Positions 42,411-58,800 of a DNA stretch of 64,000 nt are shown piece after piece (position 1 is the stretch's first letter; each line of letters begins with the position of its first letter). The translations under genes and the position numbers were made by a program. The stretch comes from Syngnathus acus (taxonomy: Eukaryota > Chordata > Actinopteri > Syngnathiformes > Syngnathidae). The notes beneath the pieces were generated by a model. The model made no database searches. It had not been told where the DNA came from and saw nothing but the letters and a program-made list of their open reading frames with translations. The DNA is taken from positions 9,575,956-9,639,955 of the forward strand of contig NC_051095.1 in assembly GCF_901709675.1 (NCBI RefSeq), read 5' to 3'.

Positions 42411-44527
42411 ATGGCTGCACAACTGCATCTGATTGGCATTCGTCTAAGCGTCTTCATAATTTGCTTTCATTCTTTCTGCGTAAGTCTCACCGTATATAAA
42501 GCTGCAGCCCATTCACATTTGGAAAAGCAGTTTTCCCAAATTCTATGAATTATTCTTTTAACTGTATGGCGAACGTGCGTAGTTATGTATCAGTGACAAC
42601 GATTTTAGCTGTTCTTGTACGCCCGTGCAGGCATCAGACCAATGTGACAAGGAACTGAAGAGGCTGCAAGAGCAGGAGAATCATCTGAAAAGACAGCTTC
42701 AAAAACAAGATCTCCTCCTACGCAGGCTACGGCTGTTTAACCAAGATGACGATGAAGCAAATACCAGAGTCAACCAAACCAAGCACGGAGGTCAGGATGC
42801 AAAAAGGTCAGGCACCCTTTTCCTGCACGTTTATTTTCATTTTATTTGATTTCACAGAGTTGGAAGACTGCTCCCACATCTACAGCGCTGGCTCTAAAGC
42901 CAGCGGTTACTACAATATCCGACCACATGGCTCCAATGCTTCGGTCAGAGTCTTCTGTGACATGAGTGAAGGAGGTGGTTGGACTGTGATACAAAAAAGG
43001 ATCAACGGAGCAGAAAATTTTAACAGGTGCTGCTGTTGTAGCCTCAGTAATGAAATGAATACAAATCAGACGGAATAGCGAGGAAGATCGAAACATCTGT
43101 CTGTCTGTCCGTCCAGATCCTGGGTGGAATACAAGGATGGCTTTGGAAACATGGTTGCAGACCTTGATGAGTTTTGGCTTGGGAATGACAACTTGCATTC
43201 TATCACAGCACAAGGTCAGTATGTGTTGATCGTAGCCTTTGAGCATCCATTTTTCACTAAGCGCTATACATACATTTGTTAGGATTTTTTTTTTTTTTGG
43301 TATTTTATTTATGTTATATCAATGTTCCTTTGCTGAAATAAATTGAAATTCCATAAGCCCAATCTTTGTTGAAGAAAAATAGCACTGTGTTGTAAAGCAA
43401 GGCAAGGCCATTTTATTTAGCACAGCATCTCATGTGTTTGAATTGTCAAACTAACAATTAACATAGGTAACAATGTGGAAGGGCTGCTCCCTTAAGTGAA
43501 ATACCAATAATATTTTGTTTGTTCGTCATTCACTTTTCTCTTCACAATCTGAGTTGCTTGAGAACAAGCGCTGCAAATTGTTGTCACAGTAACGAAAGCA
43601 GAACTCAGACAGCTGGCATGAGAGGAGTGGTTTATAAGGAATTTCTCAGAGATTTTATTTGTATTTTTAAATTATTTCATTTTCTCAAAAAGAGCTAATT
43701 TGAATGAGCTATATACTTCATCTCTATACGTAGTATGGTTTGAAGAGAACAAGCTATTTTTAACTCTTCAAATTGGTCCAATGGAAGTTTTTCTTTTTGT
43801 TTTAGGCAACTACACACTGAGAATTCATCTGGAAGACTTTGAGGGTAACCAGCGCCATGCCGACTACAGAAACTTCAATGTTGCCGATGAAAAGGTTTTA
43901 TTATCATATAGCACGATTATTCAAATCTTCTATCTCATACTTTCCCCCTCACTCATTGTGTTGCTCTGATTTCAAATTAATTTCCTCTTGACCACATCTT
44001 CCATTTATCTTTGCAGGATCACTACAGACTCACCTTCGGCGCCTACACGGGCACGGCTGGAGACGCTCTGTCTGGCAACTACCAGGTCGGTGTGTCAGAC
44101 TGGGCCGCTCACCAGGGCGTCCAGTTCAGCACCTATGATAAGGACAACGACAACTATCAAGGCAGTTGTGCGCGGGAAGATAAAGGAGGCTGGTGGTTCA
44201 ACAAGTAGGCCAGCTTTCAGGTTGCAAGTGAACACTTTGAAGCTATCTGAAATGGATATTTTTGGTACCTTGTTGCTTTCAAATACTTGCATCCTGATGC
44301 TTTGCCCTTTTCATTTGATTCTGTTTCTCCCCAGGTGCCACTCTGCCCATCTCAATGGCAGGTACTACCCTGATGGCTACTATAGTGGACTGACAGATGA
44401 TGGTGTGGTTTGGTACACCTGGAGAGGATGGTGGTATTCCCTGAAACGCAGCATCATGAAACTACGACCTGACAACTTCAAAATGGACCCTTTGGATGAC
44501 CCTAATGTTGTCCGTGGTGATCCTTAA
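42411..44527 (+). CDS. fgl1: Fibrinogen-like protein 1 (hepassocin) type secreted protein
   Basis: FGL1 is a liver-secreted protein with a short coiled coil and a fibrinogen C-terminal domain. The first exon (42411-42479) encodes a hydrophobic signal peptide, [19 protein letters not shown]. The second (42631-42790) encodes a heptad-like coil ([18 protein letters not shown]). The fibrinogen domain begins [12 protein letters not shown]. It continues [56 protein letters not shown] and [11 protein letters not shown]. The calcium-site loop is [20 protein letters not shown], followed by [11 protein letters not shown] and [23 protein letters not shown] is at 44525-44527. The order and length match human FGL1 (about 312 residues), with a slightly longer C-terminus. 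The fibrinogen-domain family is large, so a duplicate fgl1 paralogue is possible. Confidence 0.85.
43396..43435. repeat. Short fragment of a common fish dispersed repeat
   Basis: AAGCAAGGCAAGGCCATTTT followed by ATTTAGCACAGC in an fgl1 intron resembles the GGCAAG...TTTATTTATATAGCAC words that recur in fish genomes. It is short and diverged, and the assignment is from pattern memory. Confidence 0.3.
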
Positions 44528-45864
44528 GTCCAACTTGGATGGTGCCTCGAAATGTTTAATGAGTTTAATGCAAAGGCCATTCATCTGTTCAATCGAGGCG
44601 CTCACAACTCTTCGATAAATTGCAGACATATTAGTTGCTTTTTGCAGAGGATATAGAATGTATGCATGAAGCTTCTTTTTCGAGAATTGCTCACTATCTG
44701 CTGAATTGCTGCTTTTTATGAAGTGACGAGCCCACATACAGTGCTTGGATCTCAGAATTTCAGCAAAAAAGAATCCACTGAACGGCGGCTCTTAGCTTAA
44801 AAATGCATATTTTTTTGACTTTGTGGCAATTTACATAAAGCAACAAACTAAAAAATAATAATTGTTTTCTTAATGTATCAACTGGGGATGGCTAGGGTGT
44901 GCAACAGGCCCGTCAGGAATCTGTGGAAGCCCAGTTAAGACAGTCTAGCATTTGATTTGATTTTCTAAAATATATTTATAAATGATTTCCCTACCCTCCT
45001 TTGTATCAATTAAGCCCCCCGTAGAGGCAAAATCTCGAGTCAGGCCTGCTACCAATTCGACTTCATCAGGGCTCGTCTCTTTGACTCAATTCCAAACGTA
45101 CCATAAAAGCATCACCGGCGTTGAAATTGCAATTCTGGTCAAACCTGACAGGGGCTAGGAAGTGATTTAACCAACAATATGCATTCATGTCTTCAGGTGA
45201 CTTTCACAGCAAGATTTGCAACATTCAATCAGGTGCTAGACTGGTTCTTCAGGGTAGGGGGGCTTTCCGGTGGGGGTGTTTAAGAAGAATGTGACCAATG
45301 TTAATGCAAATTTTAGTCAGCTTAAAATTTTGGGTGGGGGGGAAGGATTGGAGCTGGAAAAACAGTCTTTACAGATAAGATCGGTTTTCCCAGTGTCTCA
45401 GACAGTGGATGTGTGCAGTGGTTTAATTTCAGTGGTTCCCCTTCACCGTTGTGTGAATTGTTTTGTGAGCGCCTTCACTTCAGTTGTACCTGATGAGGCA
45501 ACAAGTGGGCGGACGTCTTATGGACATACCAGTAGCCTTTAAATTGGCTCCTCTGAAGAAGCAGTTGCAGTTTATCTCTCCTCTGAAATTAGAAGGATGT
45601 CATTGGTCAACAGACCAAATTATTGAAATCATATTTAAGTGTGTGAGGAACAATTGGAGTCATCACTGTAGCATGAGAAATTAATTCTATTTGCTTATCA
45701 GAAGAACGGAATAGGTCTTGGGCCAAATCAGGTAAGCAGAAAAAAATTGAATTTTGAACTTACCCATTTAAAAAAAATTATACGTACATCTCAAATGCCA
45801 ACTCAGCACTACTGCCAAAGATCCATTATTGAAACTAAGCTATCATGTGTGCCTTTGCAGTCGA
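44528..45864. other. Intergenic region and 5' flank of the b3gnt2-type gene
   Basis: No gene is seen in about 1.3 kb. The b3gnt2-type coding exon is preceded by TTTGCAG at about 45854-45860, a good acceptor, so at least one non-coding 5' exon probably lies in this stretch or further left. I could not fix its position. Confidence 0.45.
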
Positions 45865-47223
45865 ATGGCACGGTGTCACTATCGTCGAGCGTTGATCTGC
45901 GTGTGCAGCCCATGCACCTTACTGCTCATGCTCTTCCTATTCCTCGGCATCATGGTGTCTTCAAACATGAATAAGGCCACCAGAAGTATTCATTTTGTGG
46001 CCTCGGGAAGTTTTAAAAATAATAACTTGGCGTCCATGCCAAAAACTTTCTGGAAGCTCCACGAAGAGGCTTTTTGGAACCAACTTCAGTTGACCCTTGA
46101 TCGCCAATTCAATCCAATTCTGAATCCCCAAAATGCCTACATGAGGTTTAGGAGTCACGCCTTTTATGTTTCCCTTATGAGTCGAAGCTTCTCGGAGGTG
46201 ACTGACTTGGATCCCGTGAGGAGGAAAATGGAGCAGCTACCTCTGCAGATGCGAGATTTTGTGAGCCACATGAAACGAAGAAGTTACCCGGTCCTCATCC
46301 AGCCCGCTGACATGACCTGTGGAGCAGGAGCAGTCGATGAGAAGGAACCACCGCTGCTCCTCCTCGCCATTAAGTCCACCGGGCTGAACTTTGAGAACCG
46401 CCAGGCTATCCGACAGACCTGGGGCCAAGCGGGCTGGGTGGCCACGCGTGGAATGGACGGCAGTCCAAGACAGAAAGTTGGGGGATATATCCGCCGAGTG
46501 TTCCTGTTAGGCAAAGAGTACCCCAGAGACTCTGGATGGCACATATCCGAGTTGCTGCAGGAAGAGGGCGAACAATATGGTGATATTCTACAGTGGGACT
46601 TCAACGACACTTTTTTCAACCTCACCCTGAAGGACGTGCTCTTCTGGAACTGGTTCTCCCGCCAGTGCAGTAAGACACGCTTCGTATTCAAAGGCGACGA
46701 CGACGTTTTTGTCAACACGGTGAACATGATCACCTACCTCCACAACCAGCTAGAGAAGCCAAACGCAGAACGCGCCATGAAAGAATTCATGGTCGGCGAT
46801 GTCATCAGCGCGGCTTTTCCTAATCGAGTTCACCAGTCCAAGTACTTTGTGCCGGACAGCTTCTACAAGGGACTCTATCCCACCTACGCAGGTGGTGGAG
46901 GCGTGGTGTACTCAGGCCAGCTGGCCAAACGTCTTCACAACATCTCTGGAAGAGTTCACCTCTTCCCTATCGATGACGTATTTGTTGGCATGTGCATGGC
47001 ACGGCTTAACGCACATCCCATCCACCACCCGGGCTTCCTCACGTTTGACTTCCCATACAAAGAAGACAAGGCGCCGTGTGCATATCACAAAATCTTATTA
47101 GTCCATAAACGAAGCCCGAAGCAGCTAATTAGACAGTGGGACAAATTGTCCAAGACAAAGAACCAGTGTCGGCATGTGTCACTGAGGGTTTCTAACAAGA
47201 GGGAAAACACAACAATAAACTAA
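45865..47223 (+). CDS. b3gnt2: UDP-GlcNAc:beta-Gal beta-1,3-N-acetylglucosaminyltransferase, B3GNT2 type
   Basis: B3GNT2 adds beta-1,3-linked GlcNAc to galactose in the Golgi and extends poly-N-acetyllactosamine chains. The coding region is a single exon of 452 residues. The ATG at 45865 comes five bases after a splice acceptor, and no in-frame ATG precedes it in the exon. The protein is type II: a short basic head, one hydrophobic anchor (about residues 8-32), then a stem with FWNQLQLTLDRQFNPIL. The GT31 catalytic domain has LLLLAIKSTGLNFENRQAIR, QTWGQ, VFLLGKEYPRDSG and NDTFFNLTLKDVLF. Next is the metal-binding FVFKGDDDVFVN, then YPTYAGGGGVVYSG, HLFPIDDVFVGMCMARL and HPGFLTFDFPY. NDT, NLT and NIS are possible N-glycosylation sites. 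It is about 55 residues longer than human B3GNT2, partly from an inserted RGMDGSPRQKVGGY stretch. Which fish paralogue it is cannot be told. AATAAA at 47246-47251 is very close to the stop. Confidence 0.92.
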   Translation: MARCHYRRALICVCSPCTLLLMLFLFLGIMVSSNMNKATRSIHFVASGSFKNNNLASMPKTFWKLHEEAFWNQLQLTLDRQFNPILNPQNAYMRFRSHAFYVSLMSRSFSEVTDLDPVRRKMEQLPLQMRDFVSHMKRRSYPVLIQPADMTCGAGAVDEKEPPLLLLAIKSTGLNFENRQAIRQTWGQAGWVATRGMDGSPRQKVGGYIRRVFLLGKEYPRDSGWHISELLQEEGEQYGDILQWDFNDTFFNLTLKDVLFWNWFSRQCSKTRFVFKGDDDVFVNTVNMITYLHNQLEKPNAERAMKEFMVGDVISAAFPNRVHQSKYFVPDSFYKGLYPTYAGGGGVVYSGQLAKRLHNISGRVHLFPIDDVFVGMCMARLNAHPIHHPGFLTFDFPYKEDKAPCAYHKILLVHKRSPKQLIRQWDKLSKTKNQCRHVSLRVSNKRENTTIN

Positions 47224-47657
47224 CAAAAAGTGCTGATGTTCTACAAATAAATTGCTTCCACTACAGTTGTATTTGAATCGGTTAACATCTGACCTTTTTA
47301 CAATGCCATGTATGTCCGGGTGGTAATTAGCTCCCATGTCGCCAGAAGACCAGCTAAACAAACCCTTGACTAAGGTATGATTTGGTAAATGGGTCTTGAA
47401 TCGAAAATTTAGATGTCTCAAATGCCGTTATATTAATGTGTGAGATGCAAGTCAAAAAGAAGGTGAAATAAATTGCTTGGGAAGATGGGATGCTGGCTTG
47501 AATTTACATTTCAACTGTTACATTTATAAAAAATAGGATTCAGATATAGTGACTGGATAACAAATTTTTCTCTAGCTCGGATTATCGACACACTTTTGAT
47601 GGGAAAAAGGATAGCGCCATGTTGAGCTAATGTTAGCTAGCAGGCTAGTCCATAGGT

Positions 47658-48064
47658 TGTCACGGATCGGAATGGAGCAGGGCGACCAAATACAGCTTTG
47701 ACCAGGGCTTATTGACGAGAAAAGGTAGTTGGAAGGGAGGATAAAGGGATCAAGCCAACAGAACCGGCAAAGTCAACGGGTCTGACTGACAAGGCTGGCA
47801 AACATAAACCGAACTAACCGAGACGTGGTACAAGAAGACACAAGAAACTAGCGACAACAGAACATGAGACAAGACAAAATCAAGAAACAAGAAAGGGTGT
47901 GACCCCGCAGACAGGATTTATATACGCGACAGGTAAGGAGGCAGGTGACGGTGATTAGTACATAGATCGAGAGTAGACACAGGAAGGGAGGGGCGAGCAC
48001 ACAGACGCTGACAGAAACTATGACAATATGCACATAATAAAAGAACCGGGGGCGAAACGTGACA
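47658..48064 (-). mobile_element. Solo LTR, 407 bp, with TAGGT target-site duplication
   Basis: The element begins TGTCACG and ends CGTGACA, the inverted TG...CA termini expected of a long terminal repeat. It is flanked on both sides by the identical 5-mer TAGGT (47653-47657 and 48065-48069). On the minus strand a TATATAAA-like box (near 47.92 kb) is followed by transcript-leader-like sequence and an AATAAG near 47.71 kb, so the LTR reads leftwards. No gag, pol or second LTR is present. A 5-bp duplication fits Ty3/gypsy-type elements, and an endogenous retrovirus is also possible. The clean structure suggests recombination between two LTRs. Confidence 0.88.
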
Positions 48065-48587
48065 TAGGTTTTCCATTAAAATTACTCAAAGACAACACAA
48101 ATATTTTACACAAACCGTACCTGTAAGAAATTGCTCTTTGCAAACCTGACAATGGGTTTGAGTCCCATCTGTCCTTTCAGATGTTTCAATGCTGATAAAA
48201 GTTCATCCTTGCTTCCACAAGGTAAGTAGATAAATACTTTCCATAGGTTTAACAAAATGCTTCACAATTAATTATTTGGTATACTATATTCTACTACAAA
48301 CTAGATATTGCAAGATAGAATTTGAAATTAAATTGATACAACGTAATGTCAAAGTATAGTTTATGAGCATACAAACAATATACAATCAGATGAATTGTCA
48401 TTAATTTGAGAAAATATGATTTTTTTTTTTTTACTTTCAGGAGATACAAAAGTGGGTGCCCCTGCACCACTGATTTCATGCTAGAATAAGGTCAGCTGTT
48501 TAAGTGTCCAGCAGCTGCAATATGAAGGAATAGGTTGAAGGATGACAAAAAAAATGGAATTGTCCCAACATGAGTCTCGTGCTCCCG

Positions 48588-49441
48588 CTATCGCTTTGTG
48601 TCATCGTCTTCTTGAGCATCACTGTCCTCATCATCTTCACTCTCACTGTACTGGTAAGTACAGCGGTTGGTGTTGACAAACAAATCATCCTCATTGTCAT
48701 CAGAGTTGCTAGTGCTGGACTCCTCGTGGTCTTTCCCCTCTTTGTTATTTACTTTGTCTTTCTGTTCGATGACCTTGTTTTCAATCACGAAGCCTACGGG
48801 CCTGGACAAAGACAAATAGCACAAGGACACTAAGCAATGCTGAGGTAAAAAGAAACACCGGTGAGCGTGTGTCTCAGTTGACTTGCTACACACCACAGAT
48901 GACTTTCTTGCAGGTACATGATGTGATCTTTGTACAGAATGGAACTGATTTCCGCCTTCACCTTCTCCCCTTCTTCAATCGGATCCACGATCACATAGTC
49001 ACCTTGATGTGGAGAAACCCAAAAAATGATTGCACTTTACCATTTGGAATGGGTCACAAACACCATAAGTCTGCCAACTCACCTCTTTTGATCCAAATGT
49101 TCTTGCGGAATTTTGTGGGCATGCTCACCAAGAACATCTCGCCCTGAGCTGTGACAGCTTCATGGAGGTTGTTACCACGGCTACCAGTCACCTACAAGAG
49201 TGAGAGGGGTAATTAAGAGAGAAAATGAGCAAAAGCAACAACAACAACAACAAAAAGTATTTATTCTCAGAAAACTAGTTACGACTTCTCGGCTTTGTCA
49301 GAGCAGAAATTAACTCATGCTTGTTATCCACAACATAAATCATTCTGAGACAACCTTCACAATCTGCTGGTTCTCCGTTGGCACGACAAAGTCTCCAAGA
49401 ACTTCCTTGACGACGTGCTTGCGTTTTGTGGCCTGTGACAT
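48588..49441 (-). CDS. eif1ad: eIF1A domain-containing protein EIF1AD
   Basis: EIF1AD (haponin) is a small nuclear OB-fold protein related to translation initiation factor 1A. Reading the minus strand, exon 1 starts at 49441 with [18 protein letters not shown] and [11 protein letters not shown]. Exon 2 encodes [20 protein letters not shown] and [11 protein letters not shown]. Exon 3 (ending at 48894) encodes [20 protein letters not shown] and [10 protein letters not shown]. Exon 4 encodes PVGFVIENK, an acidic tail with [14 protein letters not shown], and ends EDDDTKR with TAG at 48588-48590. The [15 protein letters not shown] and DLFVNTNR blocks are diagnostic of this family. No canonical polyadenylation signal was found within 500 bases downstream. 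Confidence 0.95.
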
Positions 49442-50756
49442 GATCAGTGTTCACTTTCCAAGCCAGCTAAGGATCAATAAAACATTTCATAGATGGTAAG
49501 AAACAATAAGGAAGCAGTGGGTATTTTCTGAGACCTTAAGGACATTTTAAAAACATTTCTCGCTTTTCTTGGCCATTGCGAATAAATAAAAACATCAATG
49601 CTCCTTTTAAATAATTTTCACATTTCTCAATACTATGGACCACAAAAGAAATGACGGAAATTGACACTAGACAACAAAAAACTAAGACATATTTTAATGT
49701 AATTAAACCCATATTGGAATGGCTACAGAGATCACATTATGCCTCACAAAACTAAGAAAACATTTCGCGGTGTAGTAATTATAAGATCGCTGAAAGAGCA
49801 GTCTCGATAAACTAAATTAAAATGCCAGTAATCATCATGTTGACGTTCGCAGTCTCACCATCGCAAAGATTGGCCGAGTTAGCGATAAAGTTATAAAAGT
49901 ACCTTTGAATAAAGGAAGTCTTTATAGTTGCGAATGTGTCTCTAAATCTTGCCAGGATCCTAAAATAACTTAAAAATAATCTAAATTCTGATATATCGAC
50001 AGTCAAATTGAACCACGCGTTACTGTTACTGCTCCACTTCACTTCCGGAACAAGGTTTGGGACTTTCTTCTTCGTTGGTGGCATATTCTTCTTCGTCTTT
50101 GGTATGATGATCAAGTGCATTACTGCCACCCACCGCGTGGGAGTTTAGACAGCAATCACTTGTATTTATTTATTTTAAATAAATGAATAATTTTTGGTCT
50201 ACATTTTTCTTTTACTCCCTGCATTGGAAAACAAATGCGTGTCATTGATACTCTTTTGTCAAAGTAGCCTCCTAAATTATGTCAACCTCTGCATTAACAA
50301 CTTGTTTATGCAAGTAAAGAGAGAGCTTAAAAAAGGTGGAGCCTTTCATTTTAAATCCACTTTCATTTATTTCTCACAGCTTCCAACAAATAAAGCAAAC
50401 CACCCAGTTCAAAGCTAAAGTTTACTCAGCCAATGTTAACAAAATGGAGATTAAAATTCACAGCACAGTGGCCTAACTATGACAAGTGTCTCATACAGAA
50501 ATTTACTATCAGACAAAATGATTCAAAACCAGTGCTCGACATAAAATCTACTGTAAAATAATTTCCAATTTCAATCAATTATTTTAAATTTAGTAGCAGT
50601 AGCGCTGGCATGCATTTTAAGGATGACTAGTTTGATTTAACAGTAACATTATAGGAGGTCGTGTGGGAATGTTGTGCAGTCTCACTCAAATGTGTGCTCA
50701 CACTATGGTATTGTCTGTATGCAGATGAAAGCAAGAAAGTGCAACTTTTTTTTTTT
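49442..50756. other. Interval between ctsf 3' end and eif1ad start
   Basis: Holds the upstream region of eif1ad and the 3' UTR of ctsf. Minus-strand AATAAA signals for ctsf lie at 50366-50371 and 50165-50170. A 105-codon minus-strand open frame at 49812-50129 resembles no known protein and may partly be the eif1ad 5' UTR. Nothing else is recognised. Confidence 0.5.
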
Positions 50757-54977
<4,221 letters not shown>

Positions 54978-55825
54978 GTCGTTCTAATGAAAAAAGAGGC
55001 CTAGTGTGCAGATCGTTCAGTTAAAATGCGGGCAAGTTGTCTTCCTGCCAAAACAAACGATTTTTGTGTGTGTGTGCATAAGCAAGAGAAGCTTTTGTTG
55101 CCAAACAAATCATGAAACGGCTTTGTGGGAGGAGCCAATGGTATCAGAAGGTGCGTTCAAGAACTTCTGTTGCTGACATTTTTTATGCATACTCGTTTTG
55201 TAACGTAAGGTAACCACTAATTACTCAACTAGTAAAATTACCTTTAACAGAAATTAATTTACAGTACGTGTGATAAAGTTTAGTACATGCCCACATGTAC
55301 ATGTAATAAGTGTGGAAGGTGCTTTTATTTTGAAAGGTTCAGTACCGCACTAAACTACCTTCTGAAATAGCTGACGTATTTTCACTGCGTAAAACATGTT
55401 AATATTTTATAATTTTGCTGATGATCTACTATTATAGTACGTTAACAACGATCGGAACGTAATTTTATTAACGTTTTTTCCCTTTCTCTTTCCCTGTTTT
55501 GGTCGTTTTACTTTGATGAATCTGCCCCGGAAGTGATCCAGCTAAGGTTATCGGAACGGATACTCAGCCTCGCTAACAGTACCGAATTTTCAGCTAACTC
55601 GTAAACTTGCACTTGTGGTCTTGTAATAAGGCTTCAATCCAAATTTCGTCACATCCTCGAGTAAACAATAATTAAATAAATAAACACAGAGGTTTGCTGG
55701 CTGCGTGTCCTTAGAATGACACGGTTGTTACTCTGAACGTGATGAGCGATTTATTTTTAGGTCGAAGCATTTGGTTGTTGCTTTTATAAGAGTGTCCTCT
55801 TGCGTTAAGATTTGACGGGACAGAC
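54978..55825. promoter_or_regulatory. Divergent ctsf/aup1 promoter region
   Basis: About 850 bases separate the start codons of the divergent genes. It is AT-rich overall with a short GC-rich patch near 55.5-55.6 kb close to the likely aup1 5' UTR. No TATA box can be assigned with confidence, and no repeat or gene is seen. Confidence 0.45.
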
Positions 55826-58800
55826 ATGGAGACTCCGGTTATTGAAGATATGATCGACTTTTGCCGGTAAGTCATTGAAGGTTATGTAACGCTAGTTGCC
55901 ACATATTCGCAATTGGTCAGAGGATTGGTCATGAAATTACCTTTGCAGCGATATAGATTGCAAATCTATAAACAAGACCTCATTTCAATGTGAGCTAATG
56001 CTGCGATCCAAATGGTTCTTATACAACTTGTTAAACGTGTCACATTTGCGAGACATTATTGCTACGTGTCCAAAGGAAAAGCTGGTTGAAGTGACAGGTC
56101 AACTAATTTCGTTCTGTACGAATAGCAATAAATTAAATCGATTCCAAGAATTTCCAAAATGTCGTTATTGAACATTTGATAGAATTTTCCATGTTATCTG
56201 CCTCATTATTCCCATTTGATTTGCACAGGTTACCCAAAGACACACTTGTCTTCCTGCTGTTGGTGATTTACTTTCCAGTTGGCATTTGTTTGATGTTATT
56301 AAGGATTTTTATTGGTGTCCATGTATTCTTGGTCAGCTGTGCACTACCTGAAAGTTTTCTAAGACGGTATGTAAATGTACATTATCCGTATTTTACTTTC
56401 TCGGACAGCAAACTTGATTGTTGTAAATGTTGTCACCGAATGTAAACGTGCTCACTCACACTGTTCACGCAAATACTTATTTTTTTCTCTTTCTCTGTCG
56501 TAACAGATTCATTGTGAGGATTATGTGTTCAGTCTTGGGAATGCACGTGAGGCAGCAAAATCCCCGATCCAGAGACAAAAATACCAAACTTTACATATGC
56601 AATCACGTGACAGAGTTTGATCACAACATAATCAACCTCCTGACCCCCTGCTGCACTGTGAGTCCAACGTGGAACAAGTTTTGTGGAACTGATTTGCATT
56701 TTTGGCTGAAATTGAGTCAATCAAAGCCCTTCCTTTGATTCTCACTGCTGTAAATGTACTGTATGAAGACTGAACGGACGAATGTGTTAACTGAGCAATC
56801 TGTGTTCTCATCAGCCCCAGTTTGAGGGCTCCACAGGTTTCGTATGTTGGGCCAGAGGCTTCATGGAAGTGCACTCTGCGCTTGGCAGGGGAGCGATAGG
56901 CGAGTCGCTTCAGAGGTACTGCTCCACCGAAGGTGCCTCACCATTGCTGCTTCTCCCTGAAGAGGACACCACGAATGGACGCGCCGGCCTGCTAAAGTTC
57001 AGGTCAGTGCAGCCACTTGAAGGCGCCTGTGTATTCAGATCTGATTTCCTCTGTATTTCCCCCATGAAAAAATATATAATAACATATTTCCAACATGTGA
57101 GCTTGCCTGTTCCCATTCAGACAAATTTATTCATAATTATTTTTGATAATGTTCAACGGATTTGTGTACGTTCTAACCAATCTATCTGTATTCTTCTTTC
57201 TCAGTTCTTGGCCCTTCTCTCTGACAGACTCCATTCAGCCTGTGGCCTTGAGGGTTGCAAGACCTCTGATTGCTTTGGTAATATAATTGACTTAAGCTGT
57301 TATTTGAGCTAGCGGTTAGATTTCCATTGTTTGTTAGGAAGCTATTGCAAAACTATTTTATAACTATTGGTTTCTATCTGTCTATTTTTGTCTGCAGAGC
57401 ACACCAGAGAGCAGTTGGTTGACAGAGCTGTTATGGACATTTTTTTCTCCAGTTACAGTGTATCATGTAAGGTACTAAATATCTTTGTATCATTATCTCT
57501 TTCATCTTGGTTAAACTGTCAAACATATGTACAGTATGTACGTACATATGTACTTAGTACAATATCTTGTTATGATAGAAAAGCCGCAACTCATCTGGCA
57601 CCAAAGCAACTTTGTTTTCCGTAGATTGCTCAAGCGGTTAATTCGAAGCTTCCAAAGAGAAAAAAAGTACCACCTCTATTTAATTCCAATCAGATGAGAC
57701 TTTTGGTTTGTGTGTGTGCTTAATAGTTGTCCAAATATCCTAACTTTTCCCCTTCTGCCGACAGTTGGTTGCCATCAGTTTCACGAGAGGATGGTGAGTC
57801 CTCACAGGAGTTTGCCAACAAAGTCCAGGAGGTAAAATAAAGCCACTTGAGTAGCAATCTGCTAATCTGCATTGTCATGTTTTTGCTGTGCTTTGGCTGG
57901 CTACCGTTTGTAAGTGCTCACTTCCGTTTCAATTAAACTGCGATTACTTCGTGATTTTGTCCTTGCAGCTACTCGCCTGCGAACTTGGCTTGGTCACAAC
58001 CAAGATCACTAAAGCCGACAAAGCCGAGCACATCAAAAGGAAACGACACGCCCTCCCACAAACGTCTCAGAGTAAGCGAATAAATCAACGGGATGCCAAC
58101 AAACTTCACCGCGCCGCGGTCGTACTTTGATGGATGTATTTCTCCCGTTAGGCTTACGACCTGCCTCGATCGGCCTCGGTTTCACGGCGCAGGGAACTGA
58201 TGAGCCTCGGATAGCTCAAATGGCCCAGCAAGTGAAGGATGTACTCCCCCACGTCCCCCTGAGCGTCATCACAAAGGACTTGGGTATGACGCAGTCAGCA
58301 CACTCTTACTCCCGACATCCAACTTGTGCTGTCCTCAGCAAAATCTAATCTTGTTTGAAAAGTAATTGCATCGAGCTGCTTCAACATCATACGCCAAACG
58401 AGGAGTTGACTTGAATCGGGACGTTTAGAAAGTGCTAAGCAATCAATAAAGTGGCCAGTTAACAGGGACCGTGGCAGTGAAGTTGACCCGTGAAGATAAA
58501 ATGTCAAGTATGACCTGTGTTTCCTCACCCAAATCCGAAAGTTGTCTTTTGGTGATCTTGCAGCCAAAACCAGTTGTGTTAACGTCACCATAACAAACCT
58601 GTTGGAATATAAGGAGGGATCTTCAGCGGAAGATTCCGAGGAGTCGCCATTTGGGGCTTCAGTGAACAGCACTTTTCCTTCCACTTGTGCGCAGACCTTA
58701 CAGGTAATTTTGAATTTTCTTTTAAAGGCGGACATTTCCAAAACAGTTTGTGTTGGGAATTTCAATAAAAAATACCCGAGTAGTCATAAATAAATACATA

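Noticed and set aside
45270-45542. Plus-strand open frame of 90 codons upstream of b3gnt2
   Set aside because: No resemblance to a known protein and no splice continuity with the b3gnt2 coding exon; probably 5' flank or UTR.
48570-48833. Plus-strand hydrophobic open frame of 87 codons
   Set aside because: Antisense to the acidic tail of eif1ad; the valine/leucine/isoleucine richness comes from reading GAT/GAC/AAC codons on the other strand.
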